Shown: positions 32,021-39,869 of the stretch, piece by piece
How the letters are laid out: each line of letters starts with the position of its first letter
How positions within the stretch are numbered: position 1 is the first letter of the stretch
The notes under the pieces: model-generated
What the model was told of the DNA's origin: nothing
The model's database searches: none
The model's input: the letters and a program-made list of their open reading frames with translations, nothing else
Assembly (NCBI GenBank): GCA_937925335.1
Contig: CALEWY010000034.1
Span: 1-64,000 of the forward strand
DNA: 64,000 bases
Reading direction: 5' to 3'
Source of the DNA: an uncultured Acidimicrobiales bacterium
GTDB lineage: Bacteria; Actinomycetota; Acidimicrobiia; Acidimicrobiales; SZUA-35
Made by a program: the position numbers and the translations under genes

Positions 32021-33991
32021 ATGAAGACCATGGCTAAATCAGAAGCACTCTTTCTCCGGCGCACGATCGCCGACCTCCAGCGTCGCCTCGTCACGATCGA
32101 GAGCACCGCGACAACGACCCAGCCCGTGATGAGCCCGCCCGCGATGAGCCAGCCCGTGATGAGCCAGCCCGTCATCAGCCAGCCAGCCGCGCCCGTTCCA
32201 CCCACCGCGCCCGTTCCGCCCACCGTGCCAGCGATCGGGCGACCAGCGCCAAGCCAGCCTGGGTTCACCCCGCCACTCACGCGCCCGAACGCCACCCCAC
32301 CACCGCCTCAGCCGGGAGCACAACCATTCGCCCCGGCGCAATCGGCAACGGTTGCTACCCCACCGGCATCGACCACACCCCCATATGCGAACCTGACGAC
32401 GGAGACCGTCCTCAAATGGACCGGTCTTCTTCTCGTCTTCCTCGCAGCAGTCTTTTTGGTCAGCACCGCAATCGAGCGAGGCTGGATCGGCCCTGAGCTG
32501 CAGCTGGCGGGCAGCTTCGCCATCGGCGGAGCACTCGTCGGCGGCGGCCTCTTTCTCAGAGAGAAGCGGCCAGACTGGGGCCCACCGCTCGCGGGTGTCG
32601 GCGTCACGATCCTCTCCGTCTGTTCGATCGCCGGCTGGCAATGGCTTGCCCTCGGGGCGCTCGAGGTCTGGCTCGCCGTCGCCGTCGGCGTTCATGCCCT
32701 CGCACTTTGGCTGGCTCACCGCTTCGGCAGCCCAGGCCTCGCGGCAGCTGGCATGACCACCTCGATCATCGCTGTCTCGTGGATCGCCGAAGCGTCGCCT
32801 GGAGCGGCGGCTCTGACCACACTCATCGCCCTCTCAACCATGGCCATGTCGATCCTGCTGCGCCGCCCTTCACTCCACTTGCTCACATCACTGACGACGA
32901 GCGGAGCGTTCCTCCTTCTCGCCATCGTTGCCCGGCTCGATCATCCCGACACGGCCATCTACACGCTCATCTCCGGAGTGGTGGCCGCCCTCGCCATGTG
33001 GTTCATGCCGATCGCATTCGATGTGGTGGCGCCCATCAAGAGCGCCGGAAGTGATGCGTGGCTCTCCTTCACCCGCCGCATTCCTGTCGCATTGCCAGCG
33101 CTCGTCGCCGTGGCCGTTCGCCTTTCGACCGACGCCAGCGGCGACAACGCCGGCTTCATCTACCTCTCCTGTGGAGGCATTGCCCTCGCCTTGGCCGCCG
33201 GACTGTTCGGGGCTGTTCGAAACGGACTCGTGAGGTGCGACCAATCCGTGTGGATCTCCCAGGCGCTCGGTGGTGTTGCGGCAACTGTGATCGGCAGCGT
33301 CGTGCTCCTCGACGGGCCGGGGCTCCTCGTCTCGCTCATCGCTCAAGCTGCGGCTTTGCTCGTCTTCATCCGATTCGTCGAGGACCGCTTCGCCCTTGGC
33401 CAAGCGATCATCGTCACCGCCATCGCCGGCCTCTACGGACTCGGCCGGATGCTGATCGGTATTGACATGCGGCTCGATTGGATCGACCACCTCACGCACT
33501 TCGCGTTGATCGCTCTCGTCGGTGGCTGGGCTTTCGTCGAACGAGACGATCGCCTGCGTCGGCCTCTCGCCGCAACCGCCTATCTCGGCGCCCACCTCTG
33601 GGCCATCCCCACCTTCGTCCACCTCGCACAGGGCCAGGCCGGCATCTCAGCCGTGTGGGCCGCCCTCGGATTAACGGCGCTCGTGGTCGGATCGGTCCGA
33701 GGTTCCAGCCTCGCTATCCAAGGAGGGCTCGGCACGCTCGCCGTTGTCGTCGTCAAACTCTTGACGGTCGACCTGGTCGACGTTGACACCTTCTGGCGAG
33801 TCGGTTTGTTCTTCGTCCTCGGCGGTGTCTTCCTCGCCGTGAGCTTCAAGTTCGGTGCGGGACTCGGCACCATCGGTGAAGACTCAGACACCGATGACCG
33901 GCCAGACCCCCCAACCACGGAGCTGCCCGGGACCGTGGTGAGCCCAGCCCCTCCGCAGCGCCCCAGTCCGGCCGGCGGTCCGGCCAGCTGA
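32021..33991 (+). CDS. DUF2339-like polytopic membrane protein
   Basis: A 656-residue integral membrane protein. The N-terminal 120 residues are a short helix ('SEALFLRRTIADLQRRLVTIE') followed by a proline-rich region with a repeated five-residue unit (MSQPV). 'ANLTTETVLKWTGLLLVFLAAVFLVSTAIERGWI' then opens about 16-18 transmembrane helices. The layout (coiled N terminus, Pro-rich linker, many short helices) matches the DUF2339 family of predicted membrane proteins, function unknown. ATG 32021 or 32030 could be the start; neither has a good ribosome binding site. The C terminus ends in a Pro/Thr-rich tail, five bases from the convergent gene's end. Confidence 0.75.
   Translation: MKTMAKSEALFLRRTIADLQRRLVTIESTATTTQPVMSPPAMSQPVMSQPVISQPAAPVPPTAPVPPTVPAIGRPAPSQPGFTPPLTRPNATPPPPQPGAQPFAPAQSATVATPPASTTPPYANLTTETVLKWTGLLLVFLAAVFLVSTAIERGWIGPELQLAGSFAIGGALVGGGLFLREKRPDWGPPLAGVGVTILSVCSIAGWQWLALGALEVWLAVAVGVHALALWLAHRFGSPGLAAAGMTTSIIAVSWIAEASPGAAALTTLIALSTMAMSILLRRPSLHLLTSLTTSGAFLLLAIVARLDHPDTAIYTLISGVVAALAMWFMPIAFDVVAPIKSAGSDAWLSFTRRIPVALPALVAVAVRLSTDASGDNAGFIYLSCGGIALALAAGLFGAVRNGLVRCDQSVWISQALGGVAATVIGSVVLLDGPGLLVSLIAQAAALLVFIRFVEDRFALGQAIIVTAIAGLYGLGRMLIGIDMRLDWIDHLTHFALIALVGGWAFVERDDRLRRPLAATAYLGAHLWAIPTFVHLAQGQAGISAVWAALGLTALVVGSVRGSSLAIQGGLGTLAVVVVKLLTVDLVDVDTFWRVGLFFVLGGVFLAVSFKFGAGLGTIGEDSDTDDRPDPPTTELPGTVVSPAPPQRPSPAGGPAS
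32120..32179 (+). repeat. In-frame 15-base tandem repeats (four units) in the DUF2339-like gene
   Basis: Four 15-base units starting at 32120, 32135, 32150 and 32165, with consensus CAGCCCGTGATGAGC, encode QPVMS-type pentapeptides. The units differ by up to three bases. The repeat lengthens the Pro-rich linker. Confidence 0.8.
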
Positions 33992-33996
33992 GGCGC

Positions 33997-35409
33997 CTAC
34001 GCGAGTGGTTTGGCCTTCCAGAAGTAGTTGTGGACGCCGTCGGCGGTGAGGAGTCGACGGAACGACATCTGCACTCGATTCCCGATCTTGACCTGTGCAG
34101 GATCGGCGTCGGTGAGCTGACAACTGAATCGACCGCCACCGTCGAAGTCGATGACGACGGCGATCGTGGGCGGCGACAACGAATATGCGAGGTGGTCGAT
34201 CGTGAACGTGACCACGGTCGCCGGCACGTCGGCCATCGCCACACGTTCCATGTCATCGACAGCGCCGCCTTTGACCGAGACTCGCATCGGCGGCAGGTGT
34301 ACTGCCCCGCTCGATCGATCGCGTGATCCAACGAAGGCGTACTTCCAGTCCTCGTTTCGGAACGACGGCGGTGCGGCCGGCCCGACCGGGTCTGGTCGAC
34401 GCGGCGGTTCGCGATCGAGGAACCCGCGCCAGGTGAGGAACGTGTTGTAGTCGACCGTGCCAACACCTTGCTCGAGTTGGGTGGCCACAGGACGGGCCGA
34501 CCGATAGTTCGCAATGGCGTCTGTCGTTCGGTAGAAGCCGACGTCGCAGCCGTCGGCGAGGTGGATCACCATGATCGTCTGGCCGGGATCTGCTTGGTCG
34601 AGGACCGACGACAGAACAAGTCCGGCATGGGCGCTTCCCGTGTTGCCGACGACACCGGTGAGGTCGTCGGCCATTGGACGATCAGCCACGCCAGCGGCTC
34701 TTGCCGCGCCTCGCACCGCTCGCGCATGGAGGCCGGCGATGATCACCATGTCCACATCATCCGGAGCGATTCCGCTCTGCTCGAAAGCAGCCTCGGCGGC
34801 CTCGGTCACGAGTGGGAGGTAGGCGTGTTCACCGAATCGTTCTTCCCACACCCGGGAGTAGTTCCACTCGGGCAACCGCCAGCGATCCAAGAACTCCGCG
34901 GTCGAAGACGCTCCACCAACCCACTCGGCGATCACCGGACCATCGTCGTCAGATCCGATCAACCAAGCGACCGCGGCATCGCCGAGCGACGCCTCATCGC
35001 CCGAACCCGGGCGGCCCGAACGCACATCGGCGGCGGCGATCAGTGTCGGCCTCGACGAGGCGAGTGCGGAACGCAGCGCGGCGTTGACCGAACGGGGCGA
35101 ACCAACGATGTCGCCCGCGAACACGTGGCTCGGCAGATCGAGCGCAGCGTGGATGACCGTGGCGTTGGTCTTGTCGAGATAAGGCGGCGTCGCCGAGGAG
35201 AAATACACCGCGTCGGGTGTGATCGCCGATTCGGAAACCGACGCAACGAGCGACCGGCACGCCTCGACCGACATCGAAACGGGGTCTTCGTCATACCCCG
35301 CAACCGATCGCGTGCCACGCCCACCCCCGGTGCCGAGCGCCGCAGTGATCGCGCCCCGATCGAGTCGGTAGAACGGGATGTAGGAGCCGTAGCCGATGAT
35401 GCCTCGCAT
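33997..35409 (-). CDS. Thiolase-fold (HMG-CoA synthase/KAS III-like) protein fused to a DUF35 OB-fold domain
   Basis: A 470-residue two-domain protein. Residues 1-320 have the HMG-CoA synthase/KAS III fold: 'MRGIIGYGSYIPFYRLDR', 'DAVYFSSATPPYLDKTNATVIHAAL', 'GDAAVAWLIG', 'VVGNTGSAHAGLVLSSVL'. Where the catalytic Cys should sit the sequence is 'HVFAGDIVGSPRSVNAAL', with no cysteine. Residues 325-470 resemble the OB-fold DUF35 partners of SCP2 thiolases; the zinc ribbon Cys pairs are also missing ('FVGSRDRSSGAVHLPP'). I infer a non-condensing scaffold or divergent acyl-CoA enzyme working with the nearby thiolase. TAGTTT (35422-35417) lies seven bases before the ATG. Confidence 0.8.
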   Translation of the reverse strand: MRGIIGYGSYIPFYRLDRGAITAALGTGGGRGTRSVAGYDEDPVSMSVEACRSLVASVSESAITPDAVYFSSATPPYLDKTNATVIHAALDLPSHVFAGDIVGSPRSVNAALRSALASSRPTLIAAADVRSGRPGSGDEASLGDAAVAWLIGSDDDGPVIAEWVGGASSTAEFLDRWRLPEWNYSRVWEERFGEHAYLPLVTEAAEAAFEQSGIAPDDVDMVIIAGLHARAVRGAARAAGVADRPMADDLTGVVGNTGSAHAGLVLSSVLDQADPGQTIMVIHLADGCDVGFYRTTDAIANYRSARPVATQLEQGVGTVDYNTFLTWRGFLDREPPRRPDPVGPAAPPSFRNEDWKYAFVGSRDRSSGAVHLPPMRVSVKGGAVDDMERVAMADVPATVVTFTIDHLAYSLSPPTIAVVIDFDGGGRFSCQLTDADPAQVKIGNRVQMSFRRLLTADGVHNYFWKAKPLA

Positions 35410-35416
35410 GGAGGCG

Positions 35417-35422
35417 AAACTA
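35417..35422 (-). promoter_or_regulatory. Probable -10 element (TAGTTT) of the thiolase-fold/OB-fold gene
   Basis: On the minus strand TAGTTT is followed by seven bases and then the ATG at 35409. No ribosome binding site is seen. Confidence 0.45.
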
Positions 35423-35493
35423 GATCGTCAGCTCAAGCGGCGCTAATGGGCCGCACCAAGCCGGGATGGCGTTGCTCCGAGGGTGCCGAGGGG

Positions 35494-36138
35494 CTACTCG
35501 GTGTAGAAGGGGTTCTCGCCTGCGCTGTGATCGGTGGCGTCAACGACCTCGGTGATTTCAGGCAGCGCATCGGTCAGCATCTTCGAGATGCCATCGCGCA
35601 GCGTCATCGCGCTGGCCGCACAACCCTGACAACCGCCACCCATCGTGACGATGGCCTTTGTGCCGTCGACACCAACCAGAGCGGCAAAGCCACCGTGTGA
35701 CGCGAGGGCCGGGTTGATCGCCTGGTCGAGAACCGCCTGGATCTTCTCCGGCAGCTCACCGCTGAGATCGAGGTCGAGCCCGTCGAGAGGGTTTGGCGTG
35801 TTGGGGTTTCGAATGACGAGACCACCAGCGGCCGTGTGAGCCGGAACGTCGAGCGACGCACCCTGCATACGCTCGATCGAGTCGGCCGGGATGATCACGG
35901 TGAGTTCGCCGTGTGAACCCTGCTGGTAGACGGCATCGCCGTCTTCAGCTTCGGCGACCGGACAGAGGTCGAGGGCGTAGGTGAAGTCGGTCATGTTCGA
36001 ACCGGTGATACCCACTCGAAGCGCCGTGTTCTCGGGATCGTCCTCGGTGGCTCGCACGTCGAGCACGGTTTCCAACGCAACGTCACTCACGGTCATCACA
36101 GCGGTGAGATCAGCGGACTCGGTTTCGGTGGTAGTCAC
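35494..36138 (-). CDS. NfuA-like iron-sulfur cluster carrier
   Basis: A 214-residue protein with two domains. The N-terminal half (from 'MTVSDVALETVLDVRATEDDPENTALRVGI') resembles an A-type scaffold domain. The C-terminal half is a NifU-like domain with the [4Fe-4S]-binding CxxC in 'VTMGGGCQGCAASAMTLRDGISKML', preceded by 'LDQAINPALASHGG'. This is the layout of NfuA, a carrier that delivers clusters to apo-proteins such as aconitase or lipoyl synthase. The frame extends to 36201, but GTG 36138 is favoured because TATCCT (36151-36146) lies seven bases upstream, as in other leaderless genes here. Confidence 0.88.
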   Translation of the reverse strand: MTTTETESADLTAVMTVSDVALETVLDVRATEDDPENTALRVGITGSNMTDFTYALDLCPVAEAEDGDAVYQQGSHGELTVIIPADSIERMQGASLDVPAHTAAGGLVIRNPNTPNPLDGLDLDLSGELPEKIQAVLDQAINPALASHGGFAALVGVDGTKAIVTMGGGCQGCAASAMTLRDGISKMLTDALPEITEVVDATDHSAGENPFYTE

Positions 36139-36145
36139 CCGGCCA

Positions 36146-36151
36146 AGGATA
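36146..36151 (-). promoter_or_regulatory. Probable -10 element (TATCCT) of the NfuA-like gene
   Basis: Minus-strand TATCCT is followed by seven bases and then GTG at 36138. It decides between several possible starts. Confidence 0.45.
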
Positions 36152-36232
36152 CCGACCCGCACGGCAAGGACCATAAGCAGGGGTCCTGCTCCCGTCGCCA
36201 ACTCGTCGTGCCCGGGCTGGCCCGTCTGGCCC

Positions 36233-36238
36233 TACGGT
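36233..36238 (+). promoter_or_regulatory. Probable -10 element (TACGGT) of the first membrane glycosyltransferase
   Basis: TACGGT ends six bases before the GTG at 36245. This spacing supports GTG 36245 over the adjacent GTG at 36239. Confidence 0.4.
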
Positions 36239-36244
36239 GTGGCC

Positions 36245-37462
36245 GTGCCGAACGCCGTTGCGCCGCTCAACGCTGCCCCGACTCGCGATCGCCGCGTTGC
36301 CCGGTTGGCGATGGTGGCCGCACTGGCGCTGCAGTTCGCTGCTCTTCTTGCACTCACGGTCGGCCCGTGGACGAACGAACCGGCCGAGCTGAGCGGCTGG
36401 GACGTCGAGCGCTTCCAAACCATCGCTGAGGAGCCCGGGCGGGCGTGGGTGGATCAGGCGGTCGAGTATCCGCCAGGCAGTGTCGTGCTCATCGAGGCGC
36501 TCGCGATCGGCGATGTCGTGTCGACCCATCGCCTCCTCGCCATCACATCGTTTCTCGTCCTCGCCGCAACCACTGCGCTGCTCTACCGAGCGGTTGGCGT
36601 GATTGGCGCCGCAGCGTTTGTCGTTCTCGGCACGCCGCTGATCCCTGGCGGTTTGGTGCGGTTCGATCTGTGGGCCGCCGGTTTGGGAGCGGCTGCGCTG
36701 ATCGCTCTCTGGCAGCCAACGTCACGCAGCCGCATCGTTGGGCCGGCTGCGATCGTGATCGGCGCCGCAATCAAGATCGTGCCGATCGTGATCCTTCCGA
36801 TCGCGATCGGTCGCCGACAGTGGCGAGTCGTGGCGACGACCATCGTGTTCGGCTTCAGTGCGGTGATCGCCTGGTTCGTCTTCGTCGGCGGAACGGCCGA
36901 AGGCTTCGACGCCATCGACCAGGTCGTATCGCTCCGAGGAACCACCGGCTGGCACGTCGAGTCAATACCGGGCGCGCTCGTCGCGCTCGTGACGGGCGAG
37001 GAGGCGAGGTTGGAGCAGAACGCATATCGCATCGGCACGGTGTCGCCGCTCGTCAGCACGGTCGGGCGGCTGGTGTTCGCCGCCGTCACCCTCGTGCTCA
37101 TCGCGTTGCGATTGCGCACCGGCTCCAATCGATCATGCGATGCCGCCATGGCCGTCGCCCTGATTGCGACGCTACTCACAACCGCTCCCCTGCTCTCGCC
37201 CCAATTCCTGCTGTGGCTCACACCGTTCGCCGCGATGGTGGCCGCCGAGCAGGGCTGGCGTCATCCGATCGTTCTGGTGACCGGCGCAACAACGCTCATC
37301 ACCGGCCTGACCCTCGCCATCTTCGGCCCGCCGGGGGTTGATGCCTGGCCGGCTGCGCTTCTCTTAACCGCTCGTAATGGGTTGCTCATCGCGCTCGTTC
37401 CGCTGGGTGTTCGCCACCTCACCAGGAGCGGGGCGCACGATCAACTCGTGGCGCATAAGTAA
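36245..37462 (+). CDS. GT87-like integral membrane glycosyltransferase
   Basis: A 405-residue membrane protein with about ten hydrophobic helices. After the first helix ('LAMVAALALQFAALLALTVGPW') comes an extracytoplasmic loop with 'GWDVERFQTIAEEPGRAWVDQAVEYPPGSVVLIEAL', where the acidic pair and 'EYPPG' resemble the loop of GT-C-fold DUF2029/GT87 polyprenyl-phosphate mannosyltransferases. Such enzymes add mannose to cell-envelope glycolipids. GTG 36245 is the likely start. The 3' end overlaps the convergent MptB-like gene by 99 bases. Confidence 0.8.
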   Translation: MPNAVAPLNAAPTRDRRVARLAMVAALALQFAALLALTVGPWTNEPAELSGWDVERFQTIAEEPGRAWVDQAVEYPPGSVVLIEALAIGDVVSTHRLLAITSFLVLAATTALLYRAVGVIGAAAFVVLGTPLIPGGLVRFDLWAAGLGAAALIALWQPTSRSRIVGPAAIVIGAAIKIVPIVILPIAIGRRQWRVVATTIVFGFSAVIAWFVFVGGTAEGFDAIDQVVSLRGTTGWHVESIPGALVALVTGEEARLEQNAYRIGTVSPLVSTVGRLVFAAVTLVLIALRLRTGSNRSCDAAMAVALIATLLTTAPLLSPQFLLWLTPFAAMVAAEQGWRHPIVLVTGATTLITGLTLAIFGPPGVDAWPAALLLTARNGLLIALVPLGVRHLTRSGAHDQLVAHK

Positions 37463-38866
37463 GACGTAGCCGAGTGCGAGCCCTGCACTCGCAAGCCCGA
37501 GCAGTAGCGAACGGCCATCATCGATCAGCGAGCGAGCCAGATGCGGACCCGTTGGCGGGACACCGAAACACGCGAGTGCCATCAGCGCCAGCATCACCCG
37601 ATTTCGCTGCCCACCCGAGACGGCCGCAATCAAGAAAACTCCCCACAGCAAATACCACGGCTGTGTTGTCGGGTGGATGAAGGTGGCGAGCACGAGGCAC
37701 CAACCGAGGCCGAGAGGGCTGACGTATCGCCCGTCCTTCAGAACCCAAGCCACAACGGCGGCAGCGACCAATAGCGCAGCGAGCCGGACCACTTCGAGCA
37801 CCACGTCGAGATCGGATCCGGTGGCGAACTGCACGATGCCCCCGACGATTCGCGTCACGCTCAAGTAGGCATCGACCGGTTCGGTGGCAAGGATCGCTTC
37901 GACCCAACCGAATCCCCAGCCGGTCACCTGGCCGGCAAGCGCGACGACACCAAGGGCGAGGCCAGCCGACATCACGAAGCGAATGGCTCGACGCTGCGAA
38001 TCAGCAGCAGCAACGATCCACGGCCATGCAACAAAGACCGATCCGAGGACGGCAGGAACCTTGATCGTTCCCGCAACGGCACAGAGTGAGATGCCGATCG
38101 TTCGTGCGACCCCGCTTGCGCCCGGCCGAGTTCCGATCGCAACACCGGCCAGCAAGAGGGCCGCCATGATGGATTCGTTGTGTGCACCCGACACCAGGTG
38201 CAACATCACGAGCGGGCTGCCAACGCTCATCACGAGGGCGTCGGCGGGATCTCGTTCGTAACGCCTCGCAAGGTCGACGATTGCGATCCCCGAGATGATG
38301 ATGCCGACGATGGCCAGACCACGAAAGACGAGCACGGTTGAGAGCGGTCCGTCGGTGATCGCCGTGATACCCGACGACACCGCCACGAAGACGGGTCCGT
38401 AGACCACGGGGGATTCTCGGTAGAGCGGGTCGACCGCTTCGAGCGACGGGTGATCGACCAACGCACCCGGCCCGTTGACGTAGACATCGAACCCGGCGTC
38501 GGCCAGCTCACCTTGCGCGGCATAGGCATACACGTCACGGCTACCAAGAGGTGGGCCGAGCGCAAACGGCAACGCCCAGACAGCAGCGACGACGACGACC
38601 GCGGCAATCGATGCGCCGTGGTCGACCACATGGCGACGCAGGACGAACCAGAGCCACACCAAGGCCAGCATTCCGCCGTAGAAGAGAACAAGGGCGAGCA
38701 AGAGATCGCCACGCGGTTCGACCGGGATCGCAGGAACCGTCCAGCCAACGGCGGACGCTGAACCCGGACCTCCAGCACCGGCCAGTAGGCCGCCGGCCAC
38801 GACGGTCAGCGAAGCGAGCACTCCGGCGCAGCCCACGCGCACGATTGCCGGATCAAACCGCTCCAC
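37364..38866 (-). CDS. MptB-like polyprenol-phosphomannose-dependent mannosyltransferase
   Basis: A 500-residue GT-C membrane enzyme with about 12 helices. The large first loop carries 'PLGSRDVYAYAAQGELADAGFDVYVNGPGAL', and 'PSLEAVDPLYRESPVVYGPVF' follows; these match the MptA/MptB family, alpha-1,6-mannosyltransferases of actinobacterial lipoglycan synthesis. 'VSGAHNESIMAALLLAGVAIGTRP' and 'FIHPTTQPWYLLWGVFLIA' are further family blocks. It starts with GTG at 38866, preceded on the minus strand by TACGAT at seven bases, so probably leaderless. The C-terminal 33 codons overlap the convergent GT87-like gene. Confidence 0.85.
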   Translation of the reverse strand: MERFDPAIVRVGCAGVLASLTVVAGGLLAGAGGPGSASAVGWTVPAIPVEPRGDLLLALVLFYGGMLALVWLWFVLRRHVVDHGASIAAVVVVAAVWALPFALGPPLGSRDVYAYAAQGELADAGFDVYVNGPGALVDHPSLEAVDPLYRESPVVYGPVFVAVSSGITAITDGPLSTVLVFRGLAIVGIIISGIAIVDLARRYERDPADALVMSVGSPLVMLHLVSGAHNESIMAALLLAGVAIGTRPGASGVARTIGISLCAVAGTIKVPAVLGSVFVAWPWIVAAADSQRRAIRFVMSAGLALGVVALAGQVTGWGFGWVEAILATEPVDAYLSVTRIVGGIVQFATGSDLDVVLEVVRLAALLVAAAVVAWVLKDGRYVSPLGLGWCLVLATFIHPTTQPWYLLWGVFLIAAVSGGQRNRVMLALMALACFGVPPTGPHLARSLIDDGRSLLLGLASAGLALGYVLLMRHELIVRPAPGEVANTQRNERDEQPITSG

Positions 38867-38873
38867 GGCCCGA

Positions 38874-38879
38874 ATCGTA
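38874..38879 (-). promoter_or_regulatory. Probable -10 element (TACGAT) of the MptB-like gene
   Basis: Minus-strand TACGAT is followed by seven bases and the GTG at 38866. Confidence 0.4.
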
Positions 38880-38900
38880 GCCCCGAGGCGCGATCAACCC

Positions 38901-38929
38901 TTGACAATTCAATTCGTTCTGTTTACGTT
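38901..38929 (+). promoter_or_regulatory. Probable promoter of the WXG/ESX-like operon (TTGACA-N17-TACGTT)
   Basis: A consensus -35 TTGACA (38901-38906) is followed after 17 bases by TACGTT (38924-38929). The 55 bases from 38900 are strikingly AT-rich for this chromosome. The ATG at 38992 is about 60 bases further on, so this operon should have a real 5' leader, unlike most genes here; GAAAGA at 38977-38982 may be its ribosome binding site. Confidence 0.55.
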
Positions 38930-38991
38930 TATTTACTCTTCTTTGCGTTATAAGACGCCAACCATCTTCACCGAACGAAAGACTGATCACC

Positions 38992-39486
38992 ATGGCACTC
39001 CTCGGAGCACAACTCGAAGACCTCGACAACCTGTCGACCCGCCTCACCGGCACCGCCGCCGACGTCGAGGTTGCGCGCTCAGCCGCCGTCAGCCTCACCA
39101 CACAAGTCGTTGGCGACGTCACCTCCGCCGCCCAGCGAGCACACGCACAGATCGGAACCGAGATGGAAGCGCTCGATCGGTCCGTCAGTGACGCAGCTCG
39201 TGAGGCTGATTCGACCCAGTGGACCGGGTCGAACGCTGACAACTTCCGGATTGCGGCTGGCGAGTTCAGGTCGGCGATCGGTCGATCCGAGGCGTCGACC
39301 AATGAGGCGTTCGAGAGTTTCAAAGCATCCGTCGAGTCGATGTCGACCGCCCTCGACGAGTACGTCAATTCACTCTCAACATCGCTCACCGATGCCAGCG
39401 GCGCCGCCGAACAGATGTCGCGAGCGGTGACCGACCAACGGACCAACCTCGACAACGTGATGAACTCCGGCTTGCCGGTCCGTTGA
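38992..39486 (+). CDS. WXG100-like (ESX/type VII secretion) protein, long form
   Basis: A 164-residue, almost wholly alpha-helical protein. A WXG turn (W77-T78-G79, in 'DSTQWTGSNADNF') sits between two long amphipathic helices (about residues 5-72 and 83-160), the architecture of WXG100 proteins secreted by type VII systems. It is longer than the usual 100 residues and lacks a clear C-terminal YxxxD/E signal. It starts a three-gene operon: the next gene begins three bases after its stop. I infer an ESX-type substrate or its partner; family assignment rests on the WXG hairpin and on the nearby EccC-type ATPase. Confidence 0.75.
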   Translation: MALLGAQLEDLDNLSTRLTGTAADVEVARSAAVSLTTQVVGDVTSAAQRAHAQIGTEMEALDRSVSDAAREADSTQWTGSNADNFRIAAGEFRSAIGRSEASTNEAFESFKASVESMSTALDEYVNSLSTSLTDASGAAEQMSRAVTDQRTNLDNVMNSGLPVR

Positions 39487-39489
39487 TCG

Positions 39490-39864
39490 ATGCCGACCGC
39501 TCTCGACTTTGATCTCGCTGCAGGCGAGTTCGACGCCGCTGCCGACACGACCGGCGCGCTCCTCTCCGAAATCGGCGGCGGCGTCGAGCCTCATGTGTTG
39601 AACGGAGGCGGACTGACGCTTCTCACCAACGCAACGATCGACGCCGCAGACCGGACGGCGCGCAGCACCGCCGACCGACTTCGCGAACTCGCCGGTGAAG
39701 CTCGTCGCCGGGCGGATCAGTGCCGTACGTATGCAGCCGACCTTCGCCAGCACGACCGCAACGTCGCTCGGTGGCGAGAGGACAGGGCAGCGCTACCTCC
39801 TGGTGAGCCTCCTCCTCGACGGCCAACCCGACCGCAATCGCCCGGCTCTTGGGCAGAGGTGTAA
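39490..39864 (+). CDS. Small helical protein in the WXG operon
   Basis: A 124-residue protein of unknown function. It starts 'MPTALDFDLAAGEFDAAADTTGALLSEIG' and is mostly helical and Ala/Arg-rich, with 'DRLRELAGEARRRADQCRTYAADLRQHDRNVARW' as a probable long helix and a Pro-rich tail. Its size, helical content and tight spacing (three bases after the WXG gene, five before the next) suggest a WXG-heterodimer partner or chaperone. It has no WXG motif itself. No database family is recognised. Confidence 0.6.
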   Translation: MPTALDFDLAAGEFDAAADTTGALLSEIGGGVEPHVLNGGGLTLLTNATIDAADRTARSTADRLRELAGEARRRADQCRTYAADLRQHDRNVARWREDRAALPPGEPPPRRPTRPQSPGSWAEV

Positions 39865-39869
39865 CCCAC

